Assembly (NCBI RefSeq): GCF_024266705.1
Contig: NZ_CP100756.1
Location: 1,426,001-1,490,000, forward strand
Length of the DNA stretch: 64,000 bases
Reading direction: 5' to 3'
DNA from: Natrinema gelatinilyticum
GTDB taxonomy: Archaea; Halobacteriota; Halobacteria; Halobacteriales; Natrialbaceae
Below, in pieces: positions 16,861-25,737 of the stretch (position 1 is its first letter; the number at the start of each line of letters is the position of its first letter). Below the pieces are notes generated by a model. That model saw only the letters and a list, made by a program, of their open reading frames with translations, searched no databases and was not told the origin of the DNA. A program made the translations under genes and the position numbers.

Positions 16861-17169
16861 TTGCTTCTGGACCGCGTATTTGAGTATAGGATACACGCTC
16901 CAGTACTACGATCTGTCTTGGGTGGTATCGGCGCGAGCCTCGGAATCGGAGCCATGGTCGGCCTCGTAACGTCCATACCGTCACCGGCCGCGATTGTCGG
17001 GTTCGGCGCGGTCGCGACCGGGTTCATCGCTCGCGCACTATACATCAACGAACCGGTCGACGACACCGACGATCTGACCGAGGAGGTCGCCATAGAGGAG
17101 GTACCGAAGGTGCTGTCACCGTTAGAAACCGGCCCGGAAGTGGAGGTTCTCGATCCGACGAACAGTCAA
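16861..17169 (+). other. Coding-like stretch with no stop of its own
   Basis: The plus frame from a TTG at 16861 reads a plausible two-helix membrane protein (GIGASLGIGAMVGLVTS and AAIVGFGAVATGFIARAL) with an acidic tail (VDDTDDLTEEVAIEE). It has no stop before it runs antisense into the convergent DUF460 gene at 17170. It could be a gene that lost its stop and start, or a second small membrane-protein remnant. Confidence 0.3.
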
Positions 17170-19146
17170 CTATACTTCGTTGTCGCCCGCCCGGTGTTCG
17201 CTGATGAGCTGGTCGACCATTGCGGCTTTGCGGTCCCGTTTTCGATCACGCGCGCGTTCGTGCCAGTCGTCGATGACCGCATCGACGTCGTCCTCTCGAG
17301 CGACGGCGAGTTCGTCCACTTCTTGCATGGCGACGTCGTCTGCGGGACCGACCGGGATTTCGGCGTCGAAGAGGAGTTCGTCGGCGATCTCCGAGAGGCC
17401 GCCGTCCTTCAGGATGACGCGGGGGTCGAACTCCGTCATGAGTTCGGCCGTCGACCGACCCGCGCCACTCGCGTCCCGAATGTAGACGACGTCGCCGGCG
17501 GCAATGCCGTACTGTTCGTCCGCCTCGCGGATGGCGCCTTTGGTGAACTTCTCGACGACTTTGACCGGCACCAGCCCCTCCTTCTTCGCCGAGACGTCGC
17601 TGAAGTTCGAGTGATCGAGCTTCCAGAGCGCCTTCATCCGCTCGACTTTCTTCTCCAGCGTCCCGACCTCGTCCCGAGCGTCGTCGCGCTCGCGCTCGAG
17701 CCGGTTGGCCTTCCGCTCGAGTCGGCTCACCTCGCGGTCCCGACGGACCTCCGTTCGCTCTTGCCGGCGGGCGGTACTGAGTTCCGTCTCGAGTTCGTCG
17801 ATGCGGTCGTCGCGGTCCTCGATGCGGCCCTCGAGTCGCTCGACGTGCGACTGGAGGCGCTCGACCTGGCGCTCGAGATCTTTGATCCGCTGTTCTTCCG
17901 CGGTGAGTTCACGCGGTTCGTGGTGGGTGGACTCTTCGTCGCCGCCGGAATCGTCGTCGGTCAGATCTCGCAAAACCGCTTCGACGCTCTCTTCGCCGGC
18001 GACGACGCGGGCGGTGACTTCGCCGCGATCGATACCCGGCGGGAGCTTGTCGGCGATCCGGTCGAACTGGTCGGCGTGGGCGTCGACGGCGTACAGCGCG
18101 GCGGCCATCGCGTCCCGCTGGTGGTCGTTGTCGTAGGGATGGTCGCGGGTTCGGTGCTGTTTCTCGTCGATCGGCAGATCCCGGTCGGGCGTCCAGGCCG
18201 CGGCGTCGAAGCTTCGGCGGAACTTCTCGACGGTCTCGGGGATCGGCGTGACGTCGGCCGCGACGATGATCGGTCGGCCGCGTTCGACGATCCACTCGAT
18301 CACTTCGGCGGTATCACTCGTGCGCGAACTCCAGACGTCCAGCACGTCCCCTTCGAGGCCAACGATGGCGACGGCAGTCGTCGTCCCGGGGTCGATCCCG
18401 ACGACGACGTGGTCGCGGCGCTTGACGAGTGGGCGGAATTCGATGCCGTCGCGCCGCTCCCGTTCGATCTCGACGCGAACGTCGCCCGATCGATTCCGCG
18501 AGACGGGGATGTCGCTGGGCCGGGCCCGGACGGTGAAGATGGCGTTGGCGTAGCCGCCGTATGATTCGCGAATCTCCGTTTCGTACTCGAGGTTCGCATC
18601 CTCGAGTTCGGATTCGACTTCGCGGGAGCGGCGCTTGACGGACCCGTGGATGCGGCGGGTGAAGCGGTCCTCGCTCCAGCCGCCGCTCCCGGTTGAGCGG
18701 CCTCGTGAAACCTTTACTTCCGTCGTGTCGGTAAACGCGGAGACCTCGTGGCCGACGTTGTGAGCGGCGAGCCGGGCGGCGGCCTCGGCCTCCATCATGG
18801 GATCTTTTCCGTAGGGAATCCCGTGTCGTTTCGCGACGCGAGAGAGCGGTTCGGGTTGCTCTGCGCCGGTCACCTGGACGAGACGGGTGTTCGCGGGCAA
18901 CGAACCGAGGAAGTGGATGAGCTGATCCTTGTCGGCTGCCAGCTCGTACATGTTGTCCGTCGCGACGATTGCTGGTTCCTCGTCGTCGATCAACCGTCTG
19001 AGTTTTCGGTGGGAGACGACGTCACGCGCGACGTCGTCGCCGTCGTAGACCGCCAGTGCGTACGATGGTGCATCGCCACGCACGTCACCGCTCTGAACGT
19101 CGACACCGAAGACGACCGCATCGAGCGCACTCGTTCGCGTACTCAC
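17170..19146 (-). CDS. DUF460 (COG2433) RNase H-like/coiled-coil protein
   Basis: A 658-residue protein of the archaeal DUF460 family. The N-terminal part starts AVVFGVDVQSGD, and a second RNase H-like segment, VVVGIDPGTTTAVAI, lies at about residue 250. Residues 420-530 form a long coiled coil (repeated ERLEGRIEDRDDRI-type heptads). The C-terminal domain contains VVYIRDASGAGRSTAELM. The nuclease role is inferred from the RNase H-like DPGTT motif and has not been shown for the family to my knowledge. It appears to be monocistronic. Confidence 0.9.
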   Translation of the reverse strand: MSTRTSALDAVVFGVDVQSGDVRGDAPSYALAVYDGDDVARDVVSHRKLRRLIDDEEPAIVATDNMYELAADKDQLIHFLGSLPANTRLVQVTGAEQPEPLSRVAKRHGIPYGKDPMMEAEAAARLAAHNVGHEVSAFTDTTEVKVSRGRSTGSGGWSEDRFTRRIHGSVKRRSREVESELEDANLEYETEIRESYGGYANAIFTVRARPSDIPVSRNRSGDVRVEIERERRDGIEFRPLVKRRDHVVVGIDPGTTTAVAIVGLEGDVLDVWSSRTSDTAEVIEWIVERGRPIIVAADVTPIPETVEKFRRSFDAAAWTPDRDLPIDEKQHRTRDHPYDNDHQRDAMAAALYAVDAHADQFDRIADKLPPGIDRGEVTARVVAGEESVEAVLRDLTDDDSGGDEESTHHEPRELTAEEQRIKDLERQVERLQSHVERLEGRIEDRDDRIDELETELSTARRQERTEVRRDREVSRLERKANRLERERDDARDEVGTLEKKVERMKALWKLDHSNFSDVSAKKEGLVPVKVVEKFTKGAIREADEQYGIAAGDVVYIRDASGAGRSTAELMTEFDPRVILKDGGLSEIADELLFDAEIPVGPADDVAMQEVDELAVAREDDVDAVIDDWHERARDRKRDRKAAMVDQLISEHRAGDNEV

Positions 19147-19367
19147 AGGCCGTTATAGGAACGAGTCGGCTATAAATCCGACGCGGCCGTTCAGCCAGTG
19201 AGCCAGTTCTGGCACGATGGTGGACGTGGTCGTGACCGCCTTTCGCCGTGACTCTCGAGGGCGACGATGTCCGGATAGGTGGCTAAGACGTTCGAGTCGA
19301 AGGAACCGACGGAGAGTCGGCTACGTGGCCGTCGCCGGACATTTCCTCGCTTCACGAGGGCCCTCGG

Positions 19368-20294
19368 TCACTCGTCCGAATACGGAATCTCGAGTTCCTC
19401 GCCGTCGTCGGGGAGGAACACCGCGCCCTCGAAGGCTTCGCGGGCCTGGCGTTCGTGGTCCGCGGTGTAGCCCGCGTACCGCGAGGACAGGTGCATCAGT
19501 GCGAGCCGATCGGCGCCGGCCCGAGTCGCTATCTCGGCCGCCTGTCGGGCCGTCGAGTGGGCGGTATCGGTTGCCCGATCGGCGCGGTCGTCGGCGAACG
19601 TCGCGTCGTGGATCACCAGGTCCGGGTCGTCGACGACGTCGATCGTCGCCTCGGTGGGACGGGTATCGCCCGTGTAGACGATCGATCGACCCGGACGGGG
19701 GGGCCCGACGACCTGTTCGGGTCGGACGACGGTGCCGTCATCGAGTTCGACCGGATTGCCCTCGTGGAGCCTCGAGAATTTCGGGCCGACCGGAACGCCG
19801 AGTTCCTCGGCGCGCTCGCGGTCGAATCGACCCTTGCGCTCGTCCTCGACGAGAGCGTAGCCGACCGATCGGGTGTCGTGGTCGGTCTCGAACGCGCGAA
19901 CCTCGTACTCCTCGCCGCGATAGGCGACATCCCCCCTGCCGACTTCGTTGATTCGGACCGGAAACGAGGGGTGGTTTCCGAGGGCGGTAACGAGTGATTC
20001 GAGGTGGCGCCGCGTGCCGTGTGGGGTGTAGATCGACAGCGGCTCCTCGCGATCGTTGAAGTCCATCGTCTGTAGCAAGCCTGGAATCCCGAGGACATGA
20101 TCGCCGTGCATGTGCGTGACGAACAACTGCGAGACGGAAAACCCCGTTTTGAACCGCATCATCTGGCGCTGGGTCCCCTCCCCGGCGTCGAACAGGAGCT
20201 CTTCGCCCTCGCGAGCGACGAAGACGCTACTCGGGTTCCGTTCCGTCGTCGGAATCGCGCCGGCCGTCCCCAGAAACGTCACGCGCAGTGGCAT
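19368..20294 (-). CDS. rnz: Ribonuclease Z
   Basis: A 308-residue metallo-beta-lactamase-fold endonuclease that cuts tRNA precursors at the 3' end. The signature FVTHMHGDHVLGIPGL (HxHxDH zinc site) is present, and so are the start LRVTFLGTAGAIPTTERNPSS, FDAGEGTQRQM, DLVIHDATFADD and LALMHLSSRY. The length is typical for archaeal RNase Z. No operon partner is visible. Confidence 0.96.
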   Translation of the reverse strand: MPLRVTFLGTAGAIPTTERNPSSVFVAREGEELLFDAGEGTQRQMMRFKTGFSVSQLFVTHMHGDHVLGIPGLLQTMDFNDREEPLSIYTPHGTRRHLESLVTALGNHPSFPVRINEVGRGDVAYRGEEYEVRAFETDHDTRSVGYALVEDERKGRFDRERAEELGVPVGPKFSRLHEGNPVELDDGTVVRPEQVVGPPRPGRSIVYTGDTRPTEATIDVVDDPDLVIHDATFADDRADRATDTAHSTARQAAEIATRAGADRLALMHLSSRYAGYTADHERQAREAFEGAVFLPDDGEELEIPYSDE

Positions 20295-20675
20295 CGGTAT
20301 ACGTTCGACGGGCCGCGGCTAAACCCGCTTCGGATCGCTTGAGTCCGGTCCCTCAGTTCGGCCCGGATTCACCGTGTGGAAATCGCGCCAGTCTCAGTCG
20401 ATGGCCGGATCGGCCGCCGACAGCGTGTCGACCGACCAATGCGGTTCGGTCGGGATCAGTAGGGGTTTTCAAACTCACTGTCGGGGCCGCCTACCGTTCA
20501 GCGCGCCGTTCAGTTCGTCGGTCATTTTCGTCCGATTCCGCGGACGATCAACGGGCACGGACCGTCGTAACTTGCAATTATTCGGGTAAGCTGTCCCGAA
20601 CAGGCCCGTCGGTCCGCGAACGGACTGCGCGTTTTACGTCCGTCGAACCCGACAACGGGGACGACAACAACCCCA
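20295..20675. other. Intergenic region, nothing recognised
   Basis: These 380 bases separate the divergent rnz and DUF7282-like genes. I see no coding frame with a good start, no strong repeat and no RNA gene. It presumably holds the two promoters; an AT-rich patch at about 20573-20590 is the only candidate. Confidence 0.4.
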
Positions 20676-21806
20676 ATGAGTTCGAGACAGTCGTTCGGCA
20701 CGGTCAAGCGAATCGGTGCGATCCTTATCGCGGTCGTGATCGTCGCTGTTGCCGGTATCGTCGTCGGTCAGGCGCCGGCCATCTTCGGCGTCGAGGAGGA
20801 ACCGGAGGCGTCGATCACGTTCGAAGACCAGCAGGGCAACGGCTCTTCCGTTACGATTCAGGAGGTCTCCCTCTCCGACGGTGGCTACGTAGTCATCACT
20901 GACGGCGGCGACGAACCACTGGCTGTGTCCGAGCGCCTCAACGCAGGGACCCACGAAAACGTCACTATCGAGCGGGAGAACGACGTTTCGCGCGAGCTAA
21001 TCGGTCAGTTGACGGCTACGGTCCACCAGGATACGTCCGACGACGAGGGCTACGCCTACGAGTCGAGCGGCGGTGAGGAAGACCAGCCGTATCTCGACGA
21101 CGGGTTCCCGGTCAGCGACACCGCGACGGTGACGACGTCCGACGAGGCTACGCTCGGCAACTCGTTCCTCGTCGAATCGATCGATGCGCCCACGACGGCG
21201 ACGACCAACGAGACGGTCGAGGTAAACGCACGGGTCCGGAACCCGACCGAGTTCCAGATGCAGCAACCGGTCGAAGTCCGCATCGCCGGCGCCGTCATCG
21301 AGCGACAGGTACTGGAACTCGACGGCGGCGAAGCGCGCAACGTGACCTTCCAGACGGATACGAACGGCGCGCCACCTGGTAACCAGACCATCGGGATCTA
21401 CACCGAAAACGACGGTGCGGTCACATGGATCGACCTCGAGTTCCACACCGATCCGAGTGTCGCGGTCACCGACGCGAGCAACGAGAGCGTGACCGTTTCG
21501 GCTGCGATTCCGCAGCGCGGATTCGTGGCCCTCGAGCGAAACGGAACCATCTTCGCCACGAGCGACGAACTCGATCCCGGCGAGCACGAAAACGTCACCG
21601 TCGATCTGCCGGCGGACGCCTCGATCGCGGACGCTGACGAGTTGACGGCGACGCTCTACGCCGGATCACCCGACGCCGCCGACGCGGCATCGCCGATCGT
21701 GTTCGAGGGCGAACCCGTGCGAACGACCTTCACGATCGCCGAGGCGTCCGCCGACGAATCCGGAGACGGTGGCTCCGAGTCGGGGAACGATTCGAACGGC
21801 GGCTAG
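20676..21806 (+). CDS. Membrane-anchored surface protein, DUF7282-like domains
   Basis: A 376-residue protein. An N-terminal hydrophobic helix (AILIAVVIVAVAGIVVG) acts as signal or anchor, and the rest is extracellular and very acidic. Two repeated domains are visible (about residues 50-125 and 262-350). Each begins with ITFEDQQ or VTVSAAIPQ, has GGYVVI or RGFVALERNG, and ends with LNAGTHENVTI or LDPGEHENVTV, the pattern of haloarchaeal DUF7282. A Ser/Gly/Asp-rich tail closes the protein. Likely a cell-surface protein; function unknown. Confidence 0.75.
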   Translation: MSSRQSFGTVKRIGAILIAVVIVAVAGIVVGQAPAIFGVEEEPEASITFEDQQGNGSSVTIQEVSLSDGGYVVITDGGDEPLAVSERLNAGTHENVTIERENDVSRELIGQLTATVHQDTSDDEGYAYESSGGEEDQPYLDDGFPVSDTATVTTSDEATLGNSFLVESIDAPTTATTNETVEVNARVRNPTEFQMQQPVEVRIAGAVIERQVLELDGGEARNVTFQTDTNGAPPGNQTIGIYTENDGAVTWIDLEFHTDPSVAVTDASNESVTVSAAIPQRGFVALERNGTIFATSDELDPGEHENVTVDLPADASIADADELTATLYAGSPDAADAASPIVFEGEPVRTTFTIAEASADESGDGGSESGNDSNGG

Positions 21807-21897
21807 TCGGCAGACGGTCGGTCGACGACTGCTCGAGTGCGGCCTGAGCGGCGAGTAACCGACCGATACTTACCCACCGCTCCCCTATTCCACGGCG

Positions 21898-22902
21898 ATG
21901 GATGCGCCGCTGTGGACCGAAACCCACGCGCCCGAACTGGCCGAGTTACCACAGGACGACGCTCGCGAGTACCTACAGCGGGCGGTCGAGGAGCCGATCA
22001 ACCTCCTCTTGCAGGGCCCACCTGGAAGCGGAAAGACGGCGGCTGCGCGTGCATTGGCCCGCGAGGCTCACGACGATCCGGACAACGATTACGTCGAGAT
22101 CAACGTCGCCGACTTCTTCGGCCGGACCAAGACCGAGATCACGAACGATCCCCGCTTCGAACACTTCCTCACGGGTCGCTCCTCGATGTCGAAACGAGAC
22201 ATGATCAACCACGTCCTCAAAGAGTCAGCGAGCTATGCGCCCGTTTCGGGGGGTTACACTACGATCTTGCTGGACAACGCCGAGGACGTTCGCGAGGACT
22301 TCCAGCAGGCCCTGCGCCGGATCATGGAGCAACACCACCGAACGACACAGTTCATCGTCGCCACGCGCCAACCGACCAAGCTCATCCCGCCGATCCGCTC
22401 GCGGTGTTTCCCCGTCTCGTTTCGCGCGCCGACCAGCGAGGAAACCGTGGCCATCCTCGAGCGAATCGTCGAGAAAGAAGACGTAGACTACAACGCAGAC
22501 GGCCTCGAGTTCGTGGCGGGCTACGCCAACGGGAATCTCAGGCAGGCAATCCTGGCGGCGCAAACGACGGTCAAGGACGCCGGCGAACTGACGATGAGCA
22601 CTGCCTACGAAACGATCGGCGAGGTCGGCCTGGACGACGAGATCGAGTCGATGTTAGACGACGCCGAGGCCGGCGCGTTCATCGACGCTCGCAAGACGCT
22701 GGACGATCTGCTCGTCGACGAAGGGTTGGATGGAGAGGAAATCCTCGATGCGATTTTGCGGATCGGGCGCAAGCGCTACCAGGGTCGGCGCCTCGCCCGG
22801 ATCCATCGGCGGGCCGCGGACGTCGAATTCGAGATGACCGAGGGGACGAGCGACCGGATTCACGTGTCGCATCTGCTGGCGGAACTCGGCCGTGAGGCCT
22901 GA
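21898..22902 (+). CDS. rfcC: Replication factor C small-subunit paralogue (clamp loader)
   Basis: A 334-residue AAA+ clamp-loader subunit. WTETHAPELAELPQ is the RFC box I region and QGPPGSGKTAAARAL is Walker A. The SRC box reads PPIRSRCFPVSF and the sensor 2 region GNLRQAILAAQ. In the Walker B position it has ILLDNAEDV instead of the usual LDEAD, so its own ATPase activity may be altered. Haloarchaea have more than one RFC small subunit; this fits the divergent one. Its TGA stop (22900-22902) abuts palindromic element 1. It would load PCNA (53970-54713). Confidence 0.87.
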   Translation: MDAPLWTETHAPELAELPQDDAREYLQRAVEEPINLLLQGPPGSGKTAAARALAREAHDDPDNDYVEINVADFFGRTKTEITNDPRFEHFLTGRSSMSKRDMINHVLKESASYAPVSGGYTTILLDNAEDVREDFQQALRRIMEQHHRTTQFIVATRQPTKLIPPIRSRCFPVSFRAPTSEETVAILERIVEKEDVDYNADGLEFVAGYANGNLRQAILAAQTTVKDAGELTMSTAYETIGEVGLDDEIESMLDDAEAGAFIDARKTLDDLLVDEGLDGEEILDAILRIGRKRYQGRRLARIHRRAADVEFEMTEGTSDRIHVSHLLAELGREA

Positions 22903-22970
22903 TACGGACTGCTGTCCGCCAGTTCCGGAGCAACCGCGATCGTTCTGTGGGTGTTCCGGTAAATACGTAC
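22903..22970. mobile_element. Stop-codon palindromic element, copy 1 (degenerate)
   Basis: Starts TACGGACTGCTGT directly after the TGA of the RFC-like gene and carries the asymmetric core (GCAACCGCGATCGTTCTGTG) between CCGG boxes. The right arm breaks off after about 22970. It is the most diverged of seven copies and its left arm is of the A type. Confidence 0.75.
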
Positions 22971-23071
22971 CACTTGGATGGGAGAACTGAGAAGAGTGAT
23001 ATTGTTGAATCCCTCGAGGGCCACGTGCTGCTGTCGGCATCGAGAGGGTGGCGTGGTCCACTACGTCCATC

Positions 23072-23467
23072 TCACTGCTGCATGATCTGGATGAGGTTCC
23101 CGCACGTGTCGTCGAAGACCGCCAGCGTGACGCCCCCGGCGGTCATCGGCTCCTGGCTGAACTCGACACCCTGCTCGCTCAGGCGTTCGTATTCGGCCTC
23201 CACGTCCTCGCACCCGAACATGGTCCAGGGGATGCCGTTGGTGACGAGCGCCTCGCGGTACGTCTCGAGCTCCTCGTCAATCGTTGGGTTTTCTGTGGGT
23301 TCCAAGAGCAACTCGACGCCGTCGGTCGAGTCAGGCCCGACCACGGTCAGCCATCTATTCTCGCCCACTGGTTCGTCGGTCTTCTTTTTGAAGCCGAGGA
23401 CGTTCGTGTAGAACTCCAGGGCCTTCTGCTGATCGTCTACGGGCACGTTCGTTACGATGAGTTCCAT
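23072..23467 (-). CDS. VOC (glyoxalase-fold) family protein
   Basis: A 131-residue protein of the vicinal-oxygen-chelate fold. It has two beta-alpha-beta-beta-beta halves: KALEFYTNVLGFKKK with VELLLEP, and ERLSEQGVEFSQEP with LAVFDDTCGNLIQIMQ, where DTCGN is the usual end motif. Possible metal ligands are the Glu in VELLLE and Gln in IQIM. The start MELIVTNV at 23467 lies 4 nt after the stop of the ArsR-type regulator, so the two form an operon. It may protect against the compound sensed by the regulator; the substrate is unknown. Confidence 0.85.
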   Translation of the reverse strand: MELIVTNVPVDDQQKALEFYTNVLGFKKKTDEPVGENRWLTVVGPDSTDGVELLLEPTENPTIDEELETYREALVTNGIPWTMFGCEDVEAEYERLSEQGVEFSQEPMTAGGVTLAVFDDTCGNLIQIMQQ

Positions 23468-23471
23468 TTTA

Positions 23472-23789
23472 TTATCTCTCCTCAGTTTCCGTGTCGATGT
23501 CGTTCTCGGCCAGGCTGTCAAGCCAGGCTATTATCGTCTTGATGCGGTCTGCGCCCGCAAACTCCAGGACCTTGTACTTGCCCTGCCGGGTCGAGGCGAC
23601 CAGACCGGCCTCTTCGAGGACTTCGAGGTGGTTGCTGACCCCTTGCCGGGACATGTCGACGTCGTGTTCCATGGTGAGACGCACGCAGAGTTCGTAGAGC
23701 GTCTGCTCGCTGTTGTCCGTCAGTTCCTCGAGGATCAACCGCCGGGTGCTGTCGGCCAGCGCCCGGAACACGTCGTCGTTGGAAGACAT
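23472..23789 (-). CDS. ArsR-type winged-helix regulator
   Basis: A 105-residue winged helix-turn-helix protein: DDVFRALADSTRRLILEEL, then a long recognition helix SRQGVSNHLEVLEEAGLV and the wing STRQGKYKVLEF. This is the ArsR/SmtB form without obvious Cys metal sites, as in regulators paired with VOC or SRPBCC genes. The start MSSNDDVF at 23789 is preferred over an open 37-codon extension that covers the promoter. It is the first gene of the regulator-VOC operon, with an inverted repeat just upstream. Confidence 0.87.
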   Translation of the reverse strand: MSSNDDVFRALADSTRRLILEELTDNSEQTLYELCVRLTMEHDVDMSRQGVSNHLEVLEEAGLVASTRQGKYKVLEFAGADRIKTIIAWLDSLAENDIDTETEER

Positions 23790-23795
23790 GAGACA

Positions 23796-23819
23796 ACATG
23801 CAACTATATGCTTGCATGT
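23796..23819. promoter_or_regulatory. Inverted repeat upstream of the ArsR-VOC operon
   Basis: ACATGCA (23796-23802) and TGCATGT (23813-23819) form perfect 7-bp arms around a 10-bp AT-rich spacer, starting 6 bp upstream of the ArsR ATG. The position fits an autoregulatory operator. Confidence 0.6.
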
Positions 23820-23968
23820 ATAGATAAACCTATTGGTGAGCCACTTTTTTCGGGTTTGGCTCATCAACTTCCATACCTTTCGCTGGTCTCCGAAAACCAA
23901 ATTGGGATGTCTACACGCCCACGGTCACGAAGCCGATGGTGTCGATACCCTAGCGGGTGTAGTTACCG

Positions 23969-24019
23969 GTGAAGTACCTCGGGGCTTGTCCCCGAGGCAC
24001 TCGCCTTGTTCATCTGTAG
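23969..24019 (-). repeat. Transposon-end-like hairpin repeat, copy 3
   Basis: Reads on the minus strand from CTACAGATGAACA through a perfect CCTCGGGG/CCCCGAGG hairpin to TACTTCAC. It is the best-paired of the three copies (others at 10542-10593 and 13425-13474). No transposase gene is nearby, so it is a solo end. Confidence 0.55.
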
Positions 24020-24118
24020 ATCCACGACGAATTACGATGCGAGATACGCGCGTCGTCTCTCGCACGCCCATGCTATCAACTTCTGTATAGTAGTGGACCA
24101 GAACTATGGATTACGCTG

Positions 24119-25279
24119 CTAATTACTATCTGCTGGTCGCTCGAGCACCATCACGTACCGCGTCAGCGACCGATGCACGCGGCGCTCGAACGCCGACTCG
24201 AGTTCCCAGCCGACCGTTCGTGCCTCCTCGATCCACGACCGATCCGCGACCACGACTGCCCGCGGCGCGATCCGGCGGGCCTCAGCGAGTGCACCGGAAA
24301 CGAGGTCCTCGAGTCGGTGAGTGTCGATCTTCGATTGTCGGCCGTAGGGCGCGTCGAAGATCACGCCGTCGGCGGCGTCGTCCACTAGCGGCAGCCGGGT
24401 CGCGTCGCCGCGACCGACGTGCCACGAGCCCCGCGAGACGCCGGTCGGCGACGGCTCGTCGGTCTCGAGGAAATGTGCCAGGTTCTCGCGCGCGCCGTCG
24501 GCCATCTTCGCCTGGGCATCGGTACCGATCACGTTCGCGCCAACGAGGCCGGCCTCGACGAGAACGCCGCCGGTCCCACACATCGGGTCCAGAATCGTCG
24601 CCCCCGGCCGAGCACCGGCGACGTTCGCGACGGCACGAGCGAGCAGTGGGTCCATACTCCCGGGTTGGAAGAACGGTTTGTCCGTTGGTGCTCGAGTCCC
24701 GAAATCGCGGACGCTCTCGGCTGCGAGCCAGCCGAGCGCGCAGACGGATACGCGCACGTCCGCACGGTCGTCACCGTCGGCTCCGTCGGCTTCGAGTGCG
24801 TCGTTGTCTCCGCCGTGCTCGTGGGACTCGTGTGCGCCGTGGTCCTCGCCGAACTCAGGGACGGTTGTCGTCTCGCCAGGTTCGACCGTGCCCTCCGAGA
24901 AAACGACCCGTAGGAGATGATCCGGTTCCTCGAGGTCGACGGCGAAGCCGCGGTCGAACAGAATCTGGCCCAGTTCACGTTCCGCACGCTCGGTGCGGAC
25001 CCCGCTCGAGCCGTGGACATCGGTCGCGCGCACCGCGACCGATCCAGTTCGGTCGATCGCAGCAGCCTCGAGGACGGCGCAGGCGCTCGCGAGATCGGCG
25101 TCGCCCCGTCCGAGGAGTTCGCTCGCGCGGTGAGTGTAGGCGAGGCCGCGGACCCGCTCCGGGACGATTCCACGCGCGACGGCGAGGCCGGGTGCGATCC
25201 GATCGACGCCGGTCGCTGCGCTTCGGGCCTCTCGGGCCGCGAACACGTCGTCCTCGCCGCCCAACTCGAGCAGATACAC
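24119..25279 (-). CDS. trmG10: tRNA (guanine-10,N2)-methyltransferase, THUMP domain
   Basis: A 386-residue enzyme that dimethylates G10 of tRNA. The N-terminal half is a THUMP-type RNA-binding region. The C-terminal half is a class I methyltransferase with ILDPMCGTGGVLVEAGLVGA (SAM site), VIGTDAQAKM and the catalytic FDAPYGRQSK. The start is the GTG at 25279 (VYLLELGGED), matching homologues; the frame is open upstream only through a palindromic repeat. A His/Asp/Glu-rich insertion (about residues 130-160) separates the domains and may be a salt adaptation. Confidence 0.88.
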   Translation of the reverse strand: MYLLELGGEDDVFAAREARSAATGVDRIAPGLAVARGIVPERVRGLAYTHRASELLGRGDADLASACAVLEAAAIDRTGSVAVRATDVHGSSGVRTERAERELGQILFDRGFAVDLEEPDHLLRVVFSEGTVEPGETTTVPEFGEDHGAHESHEHGGDNDALEADGADGDDRADVRVSVCALGWLAAESVRDFGTRAPTDKPFFQPGSMDPLLARAVANVAGARPGATILDPMCGTGGVLVEAGLVGANVIGTDAQAKMADGARENLAHFLETDEPSPTGVSRGSWHVGRGDATRLPLVDDAADGVIFDAPYGRQSKIDTHRLEDLVSGALAEARRIAPRAVVVADRSWIEEARTVGWELESAFERRVHRSLTRYVMVLERPADSN

Positions 25280-25541
25280 GGTGGAATGTCGCCCCCGCTC
25301 GCGTATGAGGCTGGCGTTTTTTCGGGTCGGTGACCCCGTTCGCGGTTGACGACGTGTGAACCCGTTGACCGGCGACACCGCCGGTCGGATTCCCGTTCCG
25401 CACACGCTGGGTTCCATTCCAGTCACTCCCTCCGTCGTCCGCATCGGGTCGTCGAAGCAGAGGAATCGACTTCGAGCAACGTCGGTAGTCGGCTCGCTGG
25501 GCGGGTCGCTGGTTCGGACGAAATCACCCGGCGTCCTCTGA

Positions 25542-25620
25542 TACGGACTACTGTAAGTCATTGCCGGTGCAACCGCGACCGTCCTGCGGGTACACCGGTA
25601 CATTGTCACAGCAGACCGTA
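25542..25620. mobile_element. Stop-codon palindromic element, copy 2
   Basis: 79 bp from TACGGACTACTG to CAGACCGTA with the CCGGTGCAACCGCGACC core, flanked by TGA on both sides (25539-25541 and 25621-25623). It is the only copy not next to an obvious gene stop; the left TGA ends a 61-codon open frame. Confidence 0.85.
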
Positions 25621-25737
25621 TGACGGTTCGCACTAGCCACCGTCCGTCGTTCGTCGCGCGCGACGAGCGGACACCGCCGGTAGTATCGGCCGTATACGAT
25701 CCGTGACAGTCCCGAACTGATGCCGGTCATATATACC

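Larger units (their letters stand above)
23790..24118. other. Intergenic region with operator, hairpin and repeat copy 3
   Basis: Besides the operator at 23796-23819, this stretch has a loose inverted repeat (TGAGCCA at 23837-23843, TGGCTCA at 23857-23863) and the third transposon-end-like repeat at 23969-24019. No gene is supported. Confidence 0.5.

Noticed and set aside
24106..25308. 400-codon Arg-rich frame opposite trmG10
   Set aside because: Antisense shadow; composition is impossible for a haloarchaeal protein.
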